A stretch of DNA of 64,000 nt, taken from an uncultured Paracoccaceae bacterium (GTDB lineage: Bacteria; Pseudomonadota; Alphaproteobacteria; Rhodobacterales; Rhodobacteraceae). A model generated the notes under the pieces. The model was not told the origin of the DNA and searched no databases. It saw nothing but the letters and a program-made list of their open reading frames with translations. The stretch lies in the NCBI GenBank assembly GCA_947493745.1, contig CANLSM010000004.1, forward strand, positions 1 through 64,000, written 5' to 3'. Shown here piece after piece: positions 56,095 to 64,000 of this stretch (positions within the stretch are counted from its first letter, which is position 1; every line of letters starts with the position of its first letter). The position numbers and the translations under genes were made by a program.

Positions 56095-56991
56095 TCACAG
56101 GTGGATCGCACCATCCATCAGCACGACACCCCGGCCTGCCACCTTCACGCCCGCAATCGACGCCCGTGGACCCAGGACCTCGACCTGCGCCTGACCGGGT
56201 CTGCCCAGCCCGTGCCCCTGCTCGGCGGTGAACCGAGGTGCCTCGATCAGCCCGCGCGCCCAGAGATAGGCGGCCATGCACCCTGTGGCCGAACCGGTGA
56301 ACGGGTCCTCACCGGGATTGGGCGGGGCCATCAGCAGCCGCGCAAATGTGTCGCCGGTATCGGTCGCACCCTCGAGCGCGACCAGAAACGGCTCCATCAC
56401 AGCGGCTTGCGGATGTCCAAGGCGTATCTGCCAGGCCTCCAGCAGGTCCGGGAGGAGAACAGCACGCTCGACCGTCGCGCGGTCCTTCATTGCTGTTATG
56501 CAAAACGGGGTGCCGGTGGAGACAATCTGCGGAACACCAACCACATCATCCGCCTCAAGGCCATAAATGGCGGCAATCTCCGCAGCCTCGAACTTCGCCC
56601 CGAACTCGGGCGCTGCCTGCGTCATGCAGATCAGGGGTTCGCCATCTTCCATGGTAATCTCGATGGGCAGAACACCGGCACCGACCTCCAGCGTGATCTC
56701 GGCCCGACCGCCGCTCACATCCACCATCCCGCGATGCACAAGCGAGCGCACGGTGGCAATGGTCGGATGTCCCGCCATCAGGATCTCGCGGCCTGCCAGA
56801 TAGTACCGAGCCCCGAAATCAGCGACATCCGAGCCTACGAGATAAGCGCATTCGCTCAGCTTGGTTTCACGGACAATCGCTGTTCGCGTCTCCACATCCA
56901 GTCCAGCCGCGTCATGGAAAACCGCACAGCCATTGCCGCCAAAGGGCGTGGTTGTGAACGCATCGACCCAGTCAAAAGAATAGCTTGGCAT
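56095..56991 (-). CDS. PhzF-family isomerase/epimerase
   Basis: The 298-residue protein has the PhzF start FDWVDAFTTTPFGGNGCAVF, the catalytic glutamate in RETKLSECAYLVG, and GEDPFTGSATGCMAAYLWA in the second half-domain. Members isomerise small metabolites such as dihydro-hydroxyanthranilate, but most bacterial copies are uncharacterised; no phenazine genes are near. It is 85 bases upstream of ccmF and 77 bases downstream of the holin gene. Confidence 0.9.
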   Translation of the reverse strand: MPSYSFDWVDAFTTTPFGGNGCAVFHDAAGLDVETRTAIVRETKLSECAYLVGSDVADFGARYYLAGREILMAGHPTIATVRSLVHRGMVDVSGGRAEITLEVGAGVLPIEITMEDGEPLICMTQAAPEFGAKFEAAEIAAIYGLEADDVVGVPQIVSTGTPFCITAMKDRATVERAVLLPDLLEAWQIRLGHPQAAVMEPFLVALEGATDTGDTFARLLMAPPNPGEDPFTGSATGCMAAYLWARGLIEAPRFTAEQGHGLGRPGQAQVEVLGPRASIAGVKVAGRGVVLMDGAIHL

Positions 56992-57068
56992 GGTGATCTC
57001 CCCTCAGTTCCCGACCACGCTGCCGCGCCCGGGCGGGGAGATCAAATTCTAGATTGTCACTGGCACAA

Positions 57069-57572
57069 TCATCCCGCCTGCGCGCGCCAGGCCGCCAGGG
57101 CCGGATTGGCCTGCGTCTCTACCGGCTGATCCATGGCCTCCAGCTGCTCGACGGTCCGGGCGACATCGGCGACAGCGGAAGGGGTGATCCGCCCGCGACC
57201 CGACCGGAAATGATGCAACTCGCGCGCGCCGAAATAGAAAGACACAATCGCCCCGAGCAGCCACCAGAGCGGATCGGGCACGAGTTGCAACCCCTGCATC
57301 CGGGCAGCAAACCCGACCGGATCAGCCATCGCATAGGCAAAGAGCGCCAGCGTTCCCATCGCCAGCGCCGGGCGCGGCAGACGGTTCAAACCATCCACCA
57401 GCTGATCGAACCAGCCGCCCCGCTCGCGGGCAAATTCGGCAGTCAGCTGCTCCAGCGTCGCGATGTTCTCGGCATGCTCGTTGGCCGCCGTCTTGGTGCG
57501 GTTCTCCACGAAAACCTCGGCGACCTCGCGCACCGCACCACCCAGCCCAAGGATGTCCCTGATCACGCCCAT
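57069..57572 (-). CDS. GTA-type holin (three-helix holin for gene-transfer-agent release)
   Basis: The 167-residue protein has an amphipathic N terminus (MGVIRDILGLGGAVREVAEV) and clustered membrane segments between about residues 67 and 115 (ALAMGTLALFAYAMADPVGF, PLWWLLGAIVSFYFGARELH). This matches the GTA_holin_3TM family. In Rhodobacter capsulatus the homologous holin and endolysin, away from the main GTA cluster, lyse a subset of cells to release GTA particles. The ATG overlaps the endolysin stop by ten bases, coupling the two lysis genes. Confidence 0.85.
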   Translation of the reverse strand: MGVIRDILGLGGAVREVAEVFVENRTKTAANEHAENIATLEQLTAEFARERGGWFDQLVDGLNRLPRPALAMGTLALFAYAMADPVGFAARMQGLQLVPDPLWWLLGAIVSFYFGARELHHFRSGRGRITPSAVADVARTVEQLEAMDQPVETQANPALAAWRAQAG

Positions 57573-58174
57573 GTCGCAACCCTCGCCCTGTGCTCAGCAG
57601 CGCTGAGATGAAACCGGTCCGAGATGAATTCCTCCGCCCGTTTGATCCAGCCGCCCTTGCCGCCATCGCGCCGGCGCGCGTATTTGCGTGAAGCCGGACG
57701 TCGATCAGCCAGCGCGTAATAATAATTCCGCCGGGCAATTCCGTAAGCATCGACAAGATGCTCCGGTGCCTTGAGAAACGCGTTCTGGCACGCTTTGGTT
57801 GTCTGGGGTCCAATCGCTCCGTCAACCGAGACCGGCTCGCCAAACTCCCCGAGCAGCCTTTGCAGGATCTTCACGGCGTTCCCGCCAGCATTCACATACA
57901 TGTCAAAAACGCTCGGCTGCAGCCGCTGCGGCAGCTTCGCAATTCCCGGCCGAACGAAGTAATGCTTCACGAAAATGTCCACCGCCTGCTCCAAGGTCAG
58001 GCGCTGCACGTCATGCGCATCCACGTCGCCGTCGCCATCCAGATCAAGGCCCAGCCTGCGCATCGTATGGATCGTCACGCCGTAATTCGTCGCCCCGCCC
58101 GGATCGTCCGGGTCGTTAACGTAACCGCCTTCACGGCGCACGATATCTCGTGCAATGGCATCGACGCTTTGCAT
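57563..58174 (-). CDS. GTA-type endolysin, glycoside hydrolase 108 with peptidoglycan-binding domain
   Basis: The 203-residue muramidase starts MQSVDAIARDIVRREGGYVN, with the catalytic glutamate in RREGGYVNDPDDPGGATNYG, the GH108 hallmark. Residues of about 43-55 (DLDGDGDVDAHDV) form an EF-hand/dockerin-like calcium loop. The C-terminal half (VSVDGAIGPQTTKACQNAFL) is a peptidoglycan-binding domain. No signal peptide is present, so export needs the holin encoded next. Homologues release gene transfer agent particles in Rhodobacter; the GTA structural cluster is not in this window. Confidence 0.9.
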   Translation of the reverse strand: MQSVDAIARDIVRREGGYVNDPDDPGGATNYGVTIHTMRRLGLDLDGDGDVDAHDVQRLTLEQAVDIFVKHYFVRPGIAKLPQRLQPSVFDMYVNAGGNAVKILQRLLGEFGEPVSVDGAIGPQTTKACQNAFLKAPEHLVDAYGIARRNYYYALADRRPASRKYARRRDGGKGGWIKRAEEFISDRFHLSAAEHRARVATWA

Positions 58175-58253
58175 CGGCCAACCCCTCGAATGATGATGTT
58201 TTGGAATTGCGCTCAGGCTGCGCGAAATTGATTAAAATTCGATTTAGATCAGT

Positions 58254-58694
58254 TCAGTTTTCCAACGTTTCGCGAAAAACGCCTTGATCCTTGAGGGTAT
58301 CTGCGACCTCCTTAGGCAGATATTCCTCATCGTGTTTGGCCAGCACTTCGGTCGCAACAAAAACGTCGCCGTCGATCTGACCGGTCACGATGGTACCCTG
58401 CCCTTCAGTGAAGAGATCAGGCACAATCCCTTCATACTGCACGGGAAAATCGGCTTCAAGATCGGTGATGACGAAGCTGTGGGTCTGCCCCTTGACCCAG
58501 GAGCCCTCCTTGACCAGACCACCCAAGCGGAACCGCTCGCCCTCATAAGGCGGGTCGGTTGCGATCTGCGAGGGCGAGCGGAAAAACTCGAACGCATCGC
58601 GCGCCGCAAAGACCACAAGCAGTGTCGCCACGACAAGCAGAACACCTGCCACGGCAACGAACTGGATACGTTGTTTTTTCTTCAATCCGGCCAA
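58254..58694 (-). CDS. ccmE: Heme chaperone CcmE
   Basis: CcmE carries heme covalently in the periplasm and passes it to CcmF. The 146-residue protein has a basic start and one helix (MAGLKKKQRIQFVAVAGVLL), an OB-fold, and the heme-binding HxxxY in KHDEEYLPKE (His121, Tyr125). The TTG at 58694 has GAGG upstream and gives the usual MAGLKKK start. It lies 7 bases after argC and is separated from ccmF by the holin/endolysin and PhzF genes. Confidence 0.93.
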   Translation of the reverse strand: MAGLKKKQRIQFVAVAGVLLVVATLLVVFAARDAFEFFRSPSQIATDPPYEGERFRLGGLVKEGSWVKGQTHSFVITDLEADFPVQYEGIVPDLFTEGQGTIVTGQIDGDVFVATEVLAKHDEEYLPKEVADTLKDQGVFRETLEN

Positions 58695-58701
58695 GTCAGC
58701 C

Positions 58702-59733
58702 TCACGGGAAAAGCGGCACCATCTCAAGGCCCGTCGTCTCGGGCAAACCTAACATAAGGTTGGCGTTCTGGATTGCCATGCCCGATGACCCTTTGGTGAG
58801 ATTATCGAGCGCCGAGAACACAATCGCCCGCCCCGGACGCCGGTCAGCGGCCACGCCGATATGCGCATAATTGCTACCGCGCACATGGTGTGTCGAAGGC
58901 GCCTCACCCATGGGCCACACCGTCACGAAAGGTTCTTTTTCATATTTTTTCGTGACGGTTGCATGAATTTCCTCAGCGTCACCCTTCACATAGATTGTCG
59001 CCAGAATACCACGGTTCTGCGGTACGAGATGCGGGATGAAAGTGCATGTGGCTGGCTTGCCCGCGACTTTGGAGAACTCCTGCTCGAACTCCGCAATATG
59101 CCTGTGCCCGCCCAGCGCATAGGCGGAGTAGCCTTCGGAGACCTCTGCATGCAGCATCGCCTCCTTCGCCCCGCGACCTGCACCCGACACGCCTGTTGCC
59201 AGATCGATGATGATCTCGTCAGGATCAATGACACCGGCCTCAAGCAAGGGCAGCACCGCCAGATTGCCGGTCAGGGCATTGCACCCGGTACAAGCCACGA
59301 TCCGCGCCGATCTGATCTCGTCGCGATAGTATTCGGTCAGCCCGTAGACCGCCTCTGCCTGACACTCCAGTGCCAGATGCTCGTGGCCATACCACTGGGC
59401 ATAGACCTCAGGGTCGCGCAGCCGGAAATCAGCGGACAGATCGACGATCCGCTTGTCCTTCGGCAGATCCCGGATCACCTGTTGAGAGGTCGCATGCGGC
59501 AGCCCGCAGAAGATCAGGTCGATGTCCGAAAAATCCGTGTCCGCAATCTTCGCCAGCCGGGGAAGATCGAGATGCCGCAGGTGCGGGAACACCTCCCCCA
59601 TCTCCATGCCAGCCTTACGGTCAGCGCAAAGCGCGTCGATACGCATGTCGGGATGGGTGGCGATCAGGCGCACCAGTTCCGCACCTGTGTAGCCCGAGGC
59701 CCCAAGGATCGCGATACTGAATTGCCGGCTCAT
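58702..59733 (-). CDS. argC: N-acetyl-gamma-glutamyl-phosphate reductase
   Basis: ArgC is the NADPH-dependent third step of arginine synthesis. The 343-residue protein has the dinucleotide-binding start [20 protein letters not shown], the catalytic cysteine in [15 protein letters not shown], and [14 protein letters not shown]. The length is normal for the long ArgC type. Its end is 7 bases from the ccmE start, so the ccm genes may share its transcript. Confidence 0.96.
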   Translation of the reverse strand: MSRQFSIAILGASGYTGAELVRLIATHPDMRIDALCADRKAGMEMGEVFPHLRHLDLPRLAKIADTDFSDIDLIFCGLPHATSQQVIRDLPKDKRIVDLSADFRLRDPEVYAQWYGHEHLALECQAEAVYGLTEYYRDEIRSARIVACTGCNALTGNLAVLPLLEAGVIDPDEIIIDLATGVSGAGRGAKEAMLHAEVSEGYSAYALGGHRHIAEFEQEFSKVAGKPATCTFIPHLVPQNRGILATIYVKGDAEEIHATVTKKYEKEPFVTVWPMGEAPSTHHVRGSNYAHIGVAADRRPGRAIVFSALDNLTKGSSGMAIQNANLMLGLPETTGLEMVPLFP

Positions 59734-59796
59734 CTGCCCATCTCCTGATTGAAACTTCCCGCCCTCTACGCGAAGGCAGGCGATTTTGCAATTGGC

Positions 59797-60429
59797 TCAG
59801 GAGGATCGGTAGGCAGCAACGATCTCGATCATCCGCTCGGCGGACAAGATCGGCGGCAGAAGGGTCAGGAACTGTCCTTCGCCGTCAAGCAGGAAAATAT
59901 GGCTGCCATGCGCATATATCGGCCCGAGAAACGGGTCCTCGAACACCACCTTCTTTTCCACGGCAAACAGCTCATAGACCGGGGCTAGATCAGTATCGCT
60001 GCCCGTCAGGCCGATGAAATCGCGGTGATGCTTCTGCAAGGCGGGTCCGATTGTCTCGACCGTGTCGCGTTCGGGGTCCACAGTGATCATCACCGGGCGC
60101 ACCGACATTCCGTCCTTCGACAGCCCTTCGACCACATCCGCCATCAGCGGCAAGGCGACCGAGCAGATCGCCTCGCAATTCGCATAACCGAAGAACAGAA
60201 GCTGCATCCGCCCATCGGGGTCGACCTGCGAGCGCGGCCGTCCCTTGTGATCGGTCAGCTCAAACGCACCGCCCAATTTTACCGGAAAGGGCAGCCCATC
60301 GGGCTTCGGCAGATCGGTCTGCGCCGCATGGGCAACCGCCTCGGCCTCGCTCGCGTGTTTCACGCCGTCATGCGCCCAGACCGCATCCGCCAGACCCAAG
60401 CTAAAGACAAGGGCAAGAGCCGCCTTCAT
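59797..60429 (-). CDS. SCO1/SenC-type copper chaperone
   Basis: The 210-residue exported protein (MKAALALVFSLGLADAVWA) has a thioredoxin fold with copper-binding CxxxC in YANCEAICSVALP and the distal His in YAHGSHIFLLD. SCO proteins deliver copper or reduce the CuA site of cytochrome c oxidase. The N-terminal linker is His-rich (HDGVKHASEAEAVAHAA), possibly an extra metal site. Its ATG overlaps the stop of the preceding unknown gene by four bases. Confidence 0.92.
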   Translation of the reverse strand: MKAALALVFSLGLADAVWAHDGVKHASEAEAVAHAAQTDLPKPDGLPFPVKLGGAFELTDHKGRPRSQVDPDGRMQLLFFGYANCEAICSVALPLMADVVEGLSKDGMSVRPVMITVDPERDTVETIGPALQKHHRDFIGLTGSDTDLAPVYELFAVEKKVVFEDPFLGPIYAHGSHIFLLDGEGQFLTLLPPILSAERMIEIVAAYRSS

Positions 60430-60992
60430 TCAAACCATTCCTTAATGAAGGCCTCATCGGCGTCCGGTCCCAGCCCCAGATAGCCTTCGCGCGCAATCTC
60501 GGCCTTGACCCTGGGGTCACGGCGGAACCATGGGCCCTTGCCAGCGGCTTCCGGGTTCGCCTCGGCCCAGTCCTTGGTCCAGCGGTTCGCGCGCGTCCAC
60601 TCAGCCGCACCGACTTCGCGGATCTTCTGCACAAGATAGATGTTCTTCGCATTCAAATCGGGGTCGTCAATCATCAACCCATCGACCTCGACGGCCTTGC
60701 CACAGAACGGCTGCAACTCGTTCGCGGCCCCTGTGAAAGCAGGTTGGGAGTTCTTGAGCGGCAGTACCAGCGCATCATCCGCCGTCCGCAGCAAGGCAAG
60801 CTGACGCGCGCCGTCACCGCAATTCTCGGGACAGTCTCCGGTGAAAAGGCAGAGTGGATCGACAACCGTCGCCTCGAACCGGGCCGGTTGTTCAGCATAG
60901 AGGTTCCAGGTCTTGGCCTCGGAGCCTTCGGAGAAATCCTGCGCCGTCGCGGGGGTGGCCAGAACTGCTGCAATTGCAAGAATGCGTTTCAT
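60426..60992 (-). CDS. Exported cysteine-containing protein of unknown function
   Basis: The 188-residue protein has a signal peptide (MKRILAIAAVLATPATAQDF). The mature part contains DPLCLFTGDCPENCGDGARQ and a later LQPFCGKAVEVDG, four cysteines that could bind metal or form disulfides, and ends with a polar RDPRVKAEIAREGYLG region. I do not recognise the family. It is translated together with the SCO-type gene (ATGA overlap) and follows another exported unknown, so a role in copper or heme protein assembly is plausible but unproven. Confidence 0.7.
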   Translation of the reverse strand: MKRILAIAAVLATPATAQDFSEGSEAKTWNLYAEQPARFEATVVDPLCLFTGDCPENCGDGARQLALLRTADDALVLPLKNSQPAFTGAANELQPFCGKAVEVDGLMIDDPDLNAKNIYLVQKIREVGAAEWTRANRWTKDWAEANPEAAGKGPWFRRDPRVKAEIAREGYLGLGPDADEAFIKEWFE

Positions 60993-61001
60993 GATGCCAC
61001 C

Positions 61002-61466
61002 TCAGTTCTTCGGTTTCGGAATGGCAAAGCCGGGGATTGGGCCGAAGTCTTCATGCGTCATCGCCTGAATGTCCTCGTCCGCCACGACCTTGGAGACCAC
61101 GATGTAGTTGATCCCGTCGCGCTGATAGAGCATCCCGTCCGCCGTGATCACATGGCTTGCGATCGAAAGCTGCGTATCGCCGCCATTCGAGGTCGCGTCA
61201 TCCTCGATCTTGAGCACCATGTAGACCTGCCCGTCCTCGCCAAGAAGGCCGACCGGAATTCCACCCGCCGAGCACCAGAGCGCACAGGTATGATGCGCCG
61301 AGCCAACAACGGCATCAGGACCGCCCATCACACCGGAGAAATAGCACCATGTGTCAATCGCCTCGCCCCGGATCGTGACCCGTTCCCCCTCCTGCGCCGC
61401 CTGCGCAGATGCGCCGGGCAGGGACAGAAATGCCGTTACCGCTGCTGATATCAGTCCTCGTTGCAT
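61002..61466 (-). CDS. Exported CxxxC protein of unknown function
   Basis: The 154-residue protein has a signal peptide (MQRGLISAAVTAFLSLPGAS, cleaved near AQA). The mature part reads GEAIDTWCYFSGVMGG, then GSAHHTCALWCSAGGIPVGL, with a His-His-x-Cys-x3-Cys cluster. Similar GHKxCAxxCxxGGxPVGLL segments occur in small uncharacterised exported proteins. GGAAGGGAAG lies before the ATG at 61466. It is the first gene of a three-gene unit ending with the SCO-type chaperone, suggesting envelope metal handling (inference). Confidence 0.7.
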   Translation of the reverse strand: MQRGLISAAVTAFLSLPGASAQAAQEGERVTIRGEAIDTWCYFSGVMGGPDAVVGSAHHTCALWCSAGGIPVGLLGEDGQVYMVLKIEDDATSNGGDTQLSIASHVITADGMLYQRDGINYIVVSKVVADEDIQAMTHEDFGPIPGFAIPKPKN

Positions 61467-61688
61467 CGCCGCGCTTCCCTTCCTGTTGTTGCTTGCGGCC
61501 ACTGTGCCACAGACAACAGGAATGTCCGCTCAAATTTCGGTGTATGGCCAAAGAGTTGATGTCGTACGTGGCGAGTGCGCTGCGCCCTTGGTCCGGAGCA
61601 CTGTCAGGACAGGGCCTATAGGCGCACCGACAACACCGCTAGCGCGACGATGATTGCAGGATGCATGAAGCCGGTTGGGACGGACAGG

Positions 61689-62312
61689 TCAACCTGCCGT
61701 GCGACGCGCGACCACGAAGGGGCTGAGCTTGCTCTTGCCGAAGTATCTCGTTTCCTCAACCTCGAAACCCGCGGCCAGGATATGCTCGATGAGCTCATCC
61801 CGGCTGATCACCGCGACATGAGGGGCTATTCCCAGAAGCTTCAGGACCGGCAGAAGCGTGCGCATCCAGATCGGCCCGTCCTTCAGGCAGACCGTTTTCG
61901 AGATGAAGAGCCCGCCGGGTCTCAACTGCTCGCAGACACTCTCAAGCACGACCGGCAGGTCCCGCACCAGATGCAAAAGGCTGAACGCGCAGATTGCGTC
62001 GAACGGGCGTCCCTCGATCATGTCCGCTGCGTCGGACTGCAGAAACGTGACCCGAGCAGGAGGTCCGGCGTCGGGCTTTGATTTCGCTATCTCAATCATG
62101 CCAGCCGAACCATCGGTTGCGGTGACCTGCCCGACATCGGATGCGAGACGCAAAGCCGTGCTTCCGGTGCCGCATCCGATCTCCAGCACATGATCGGTGT
62201 CTTTCAGAAATGCACGGAGCCGGGAGAGCTTCTGTTCATATGCGGCCTGATCATCAATCGGTTTGCTGGCGTATTTGGCCGCCTTTCGGTCCCAGAAACT
62301 CTTGGTGCTCAT
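61689..62312 (-). CDS. Class I SAM-dependent methyltransferase
   Basis: The 207-residue protein has the methyltransferase motif I VLEIGCGTGSTALRLASDV, motif II TATDGSAGMIEIAKS, and ICAFSLLHLVRDLPVVLESV. The fold is that of ubiquinone/menaquinone-like or small-molecule methyltransferases; the substrate is unknown. The start at 62312 (MSTKSFWDRKAAKYASKPID) has AGGAGG upstream. It stands alone between the copper-protein unit and an intergenic region. Confidence 0.88.
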   Translation of the reverse strand: MSTKSFWDRKAAKYASKPIDDQAAYEQKLSRLRAFLKDTDHVLEIGCGTGSTALRLASDVGQVTATDGSAGMIEIAKSKPDAGPPARVTFLQSDAADMIEGRPFDAICAFSLLHLVRDLPVVLESVCEQLRPGGLFISKTVCLKDGPIWMRTLLPVLKLLGIAPHVAVISRDELIEHILAAGFEVEETRYFGKSKLSPFVVARRTAG

Positions 62313-62740
62313 GCCATCCTCCTGTCGCCGATGAGATTGTCAGATATGTACGAAAGGATTGGATTGCATCACGCGACAAAGCCAAACGCCCCGCGCGCGG
62401 ATCATGCATCGACATCGATGCCGAAACGACCGGGCTTTGTGATCAAGGCTGTATCAGCCTTCACATGTCTCGGCAGAGGTCTCGCTGCGCAAAATGGCGG
62501 CGGGGACCCTGTTTTCATCTCCAGGGCCGCAATCGACCCCGCTGCCCCCGGCCACGAAGCTTGACCCGAGTGAACATATGCCATACCAGCACAGTCGGGC
62601 TTCAGCCGCCCGCCACCCGCAGACGCAAGTCATGGTGAAGTGCTGAGACAGAGACACATGGTCTTCCTCCACGCATGTCGTGCGGATGGCAACGCGGGTT
62701 CCCCTCCAGTTCAGCGACATGCCTGATGAAGGAGTACTGT
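62313..62740. other. Intergenic region with two dyads, no gene seen
   Basis: I find no convincing ORF in these 428 bases. GCATCGA (62406-62412) and TCGATGC (62415-62421) form a 7-bp dyad with a 2-base gap, and AAGGCTG (62445-62451) pairs with CAGCCTT (62455-62461) around TAT. Either could serve the flanking divergent methyltransferase and MATE genes; neither has a T tract. Confidence 0.4.
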
Positions 62741-64000
62741 GTGGTGTCTGACGCCCCTCGGAATAGATTTCTTAACGAGCCGCTTGGCGTGACCTATGTC
62801 AGGACGGCCTTTCCCATCATCTTTGTCATGGGGATGAACGGGCTTCTGGCCGTTGCCGATGCCCTGTTTCTGGGCTGGTATGTCGGACCCGACGCGTTGG
62901 CAGCGGTGACGCTCATGTTTCCGCTCTACATGCTGATCGTGGCCCTTGCGACACTGGTGTCGAGCGGCATGTCGAGCGTGCTCGCCCGCCATCTGGGCCG
63001 CGGTGACTTCGACGCGGCGCGCAGTGTCTTTGCATCTGCGCACGGCCTCGCCATTGCGGTCGGGCTGGTGTTGATCCTGATCTTTGTGCTGTTCGGTCCG
63101 TGGCTCGCCACAAGGGCTGCAGGCGGCTCGGACACGCTGGCCGACCTTGGGCTGGTCTACATGCGCATCACCATGCTCTTCTCGCCACTGCTCTTTATGC
63201 TGGCGGTCAACTCCGATGCGCTGCGCAATGAGGGGCGGGTAGGGTTCATGGCGGCGGTCAGCCTGCTCACGTCCCTGACGAACATGGGTTTCAACTATAT
63301 CCTCATCGCGGTGTTCAACATGGGTGTCGCGGGGTCTGCCTTCGGTACGGTCGCGGCTCAGGCGCTGGCATTCGGCATTATCATGACGTTCCGCATGCGG
63401 GGACGAACCGAGTTGCGGCCCTCGGCGCTTTACCGGCACAGCCTTTTCGGGCGCTGGAGGGAAATCCTTCCGCTCGGAGCACCCCAAAGCCTCGGATTTG
63501 TCGGCCTGGCATTGGGATCAGCGGCGGTTGTGACAGCGTTGCAATGGGTCAACCAGCCCGGCTATGCCGATACGATCTCGGCCTACGGGATCGCGACACG
63601 GGTCATGACATTCGCCTTCCTGCCGCTTCTCGGCCTGTCCTATGCGATGCAGACGATCACCGGCAACAACTATGGCGCACAGGAATGGGCACGATCGGAT
63701 ACCAGCATCCGTATCGCGCTCGTGGCAGCACTGATCTATTGCCTTGCCATTCAGATCGGGTTCACGTTTTTCGCCCGTGAGATCGGCACCGCCTTTGTCC
63801 GGGAGGTTGCCGTGATCGCAGAGGTCGAGCGCATCCTGCCGGTTATCGTGGCCATGTTCTTTCTCGCCGGGCCGCTCCTGATGATCGGAAGCTACTTTCA
63901 GGCCATCGGGGATGCCGGGCGGGCCGCGATCATCGGCTTGAGCAAACCCTATCTCTTTGCCATTCCGATGACATTCCTGCTTCCGGTCCGGTATGGTGAA
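62741..64000 (+). CDS. MATE-family efflux transporter, truncated by the window end
   Basis: The reading frame runs open to the last base, giving 420 residues of a multi-helix protein. It contains VRTAFPIIFVMGMNGLLAVA, ADALFLGWYVGPDALAAVTL and NEGRVGFMAAVSLLTSLTNM, all MATE-like, and a second repeat with LLGLSYAMQTITGNNYGAQ. MATE proteins export drugs or metabolites against sodium or protons. The GTG at 62741 (or 62744) is chosen because AAGGAG lies 6-9 bases upstream; an in-frame ATG at 62726 has no ribosome site. The C-terminal end is outside the window. Confidence 0.88.
   Translation, partial: MVSDAPRNRFLNEPLGVTYVRTAFPIIFVMGMNGLLAVADALFLGWYVGPDALAAVTLMFPLYMLIVALATLVSSGMSSVLARHLGRGDFDAARSVFASAHGLAIAVGLVLILIFVLFGPWLATRAAGGSDTLADLGLVYMRITMLFSPLLFMLAVNSDALRNEGRVGFMAAVSLLTSLTNMGFNYILIAVFNMGVAGSAFGTVAAQALAFGIIMTFRMRGRTELRPSALYRHSLFGRWREILPLGAPQSLGFVGLALGSAAVVTALQWVNQPGYADTISAYGIATRVMTFAFLPLLGLSYAMQTITGNNYGAQEWARSDTSIRIALVAALIYCLAIQIGFTFFAREIGTAFVREVAVIAEVERILPVIVAMFFLAGPLLMIGSYFQAIGDAGRAAIIGLSKPYLFAIPMTFLLPVRYGE

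Noticed and set aside
58175-58253. TTAA half site ahead of the endolysin gene as CtrA control
   Set aside because: Only one half site is present, and Rhodobacter lysis genes are reported to be controlled indirectly through GafA.
62454-62720. Minus-strand ORF of 88 codons upstream of the MATE gene
   Set aside because: No ribosome site, no recognisable pattern and rare-residue composition; treated as non-coding.

Overview
The window looks like chromosomal DNA of a Rhodobacterales (roseobacter-type) alphaproteobacterium. It is GC-rich, uses many GTG/TTG starts, and carries CtrA with a SciP/DUF1153 neighbour, the F1-ATPase zeta inhibitor (DUF1476), a separate corrinoid protein and homocysteine methyltransferase in place of part of MetH, and a gene-transfer-agent-type holin/endolysin pair inside the cytochrome c maturation locus. 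I saw no rRNA, tRNA, CRISPR array or insertion sequence.

Layout. 0.2-9.2 kb: housekeeping and cell cycle (ArsC-like reductase, lipoprotein, hisI, NifU-like scaffold, recG, ligA, ctrA, sciP, mnmA). Between the scaffold gene and recG lies an easily missed 39-residue single-helix membrane protein with an alphaproteobacterial LexA box upstream. 9.2-11.6 kb: a universal stress protein behind a perfect FNR-type box, an M20 peptidase whose ribosome-binding site lies in a hairpin, and a GFA-family protein. 11.7-24.2 kb: one tightly packed catabolic unit of TRAP uptake (dctPQM), IclR regulator, bifunctional hydratase/dehydrogenase, thiolase, two adjacent acyl-CoA dehydrogenases, enoyl-CoA hydratase, nitronate-monooxygenase-like protein and acyl-CoA ligase. 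It probably imports, activates and beta-oxidises one unknown carboxylic acid. 24.2-31.4 kb: minus-strand genes (EamA transporter, MAPEG, ArsR-SRPBCC fusion, HDAC-like deacetylase, glnE, enoyl-CoA hydratase).

31.7-37.8 kb: oligopeptide-type ABC transporter with a Tat-exported binding protein and both ATPases fused. 37.8-45.4 kb: bioY, a DUF6314-type protein, purB, a decayed gene, secreted glutathione peroxidase, MprF-like protein, zeta subunit and purC-purS-purQ. 45.5-48.6 kb: a DctB/DctD-type two-component pair whose regulator lacks the sigma-54 contact motif GAFTGA. 48.7-51.6 kb: DUF1638, corrinoid protein, homocysteine methyltransferase and SufE. 51.8-62.3 kb: lipoprotein, rnd, ccmH, ccmF, PhzF, GTA-type holin/endolysin, ccmE, argC, SCO1-type copper protein, two unknown exported cysteine-containing proteins and a methyltransferase. 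A MATE transporter runs off the right edge.

A GCCTCCGGCGGGGATA element recurs four times, always where two genes converge. The most promising undescribed items are the LexA-controlled 39-residue membrane protein, the DctD-like regulator without GAFTGA, and the TRAP/IclR/paired acyl-CoA dehydrogenase operon. Functions are assigned by reading motifs; no database search was run.
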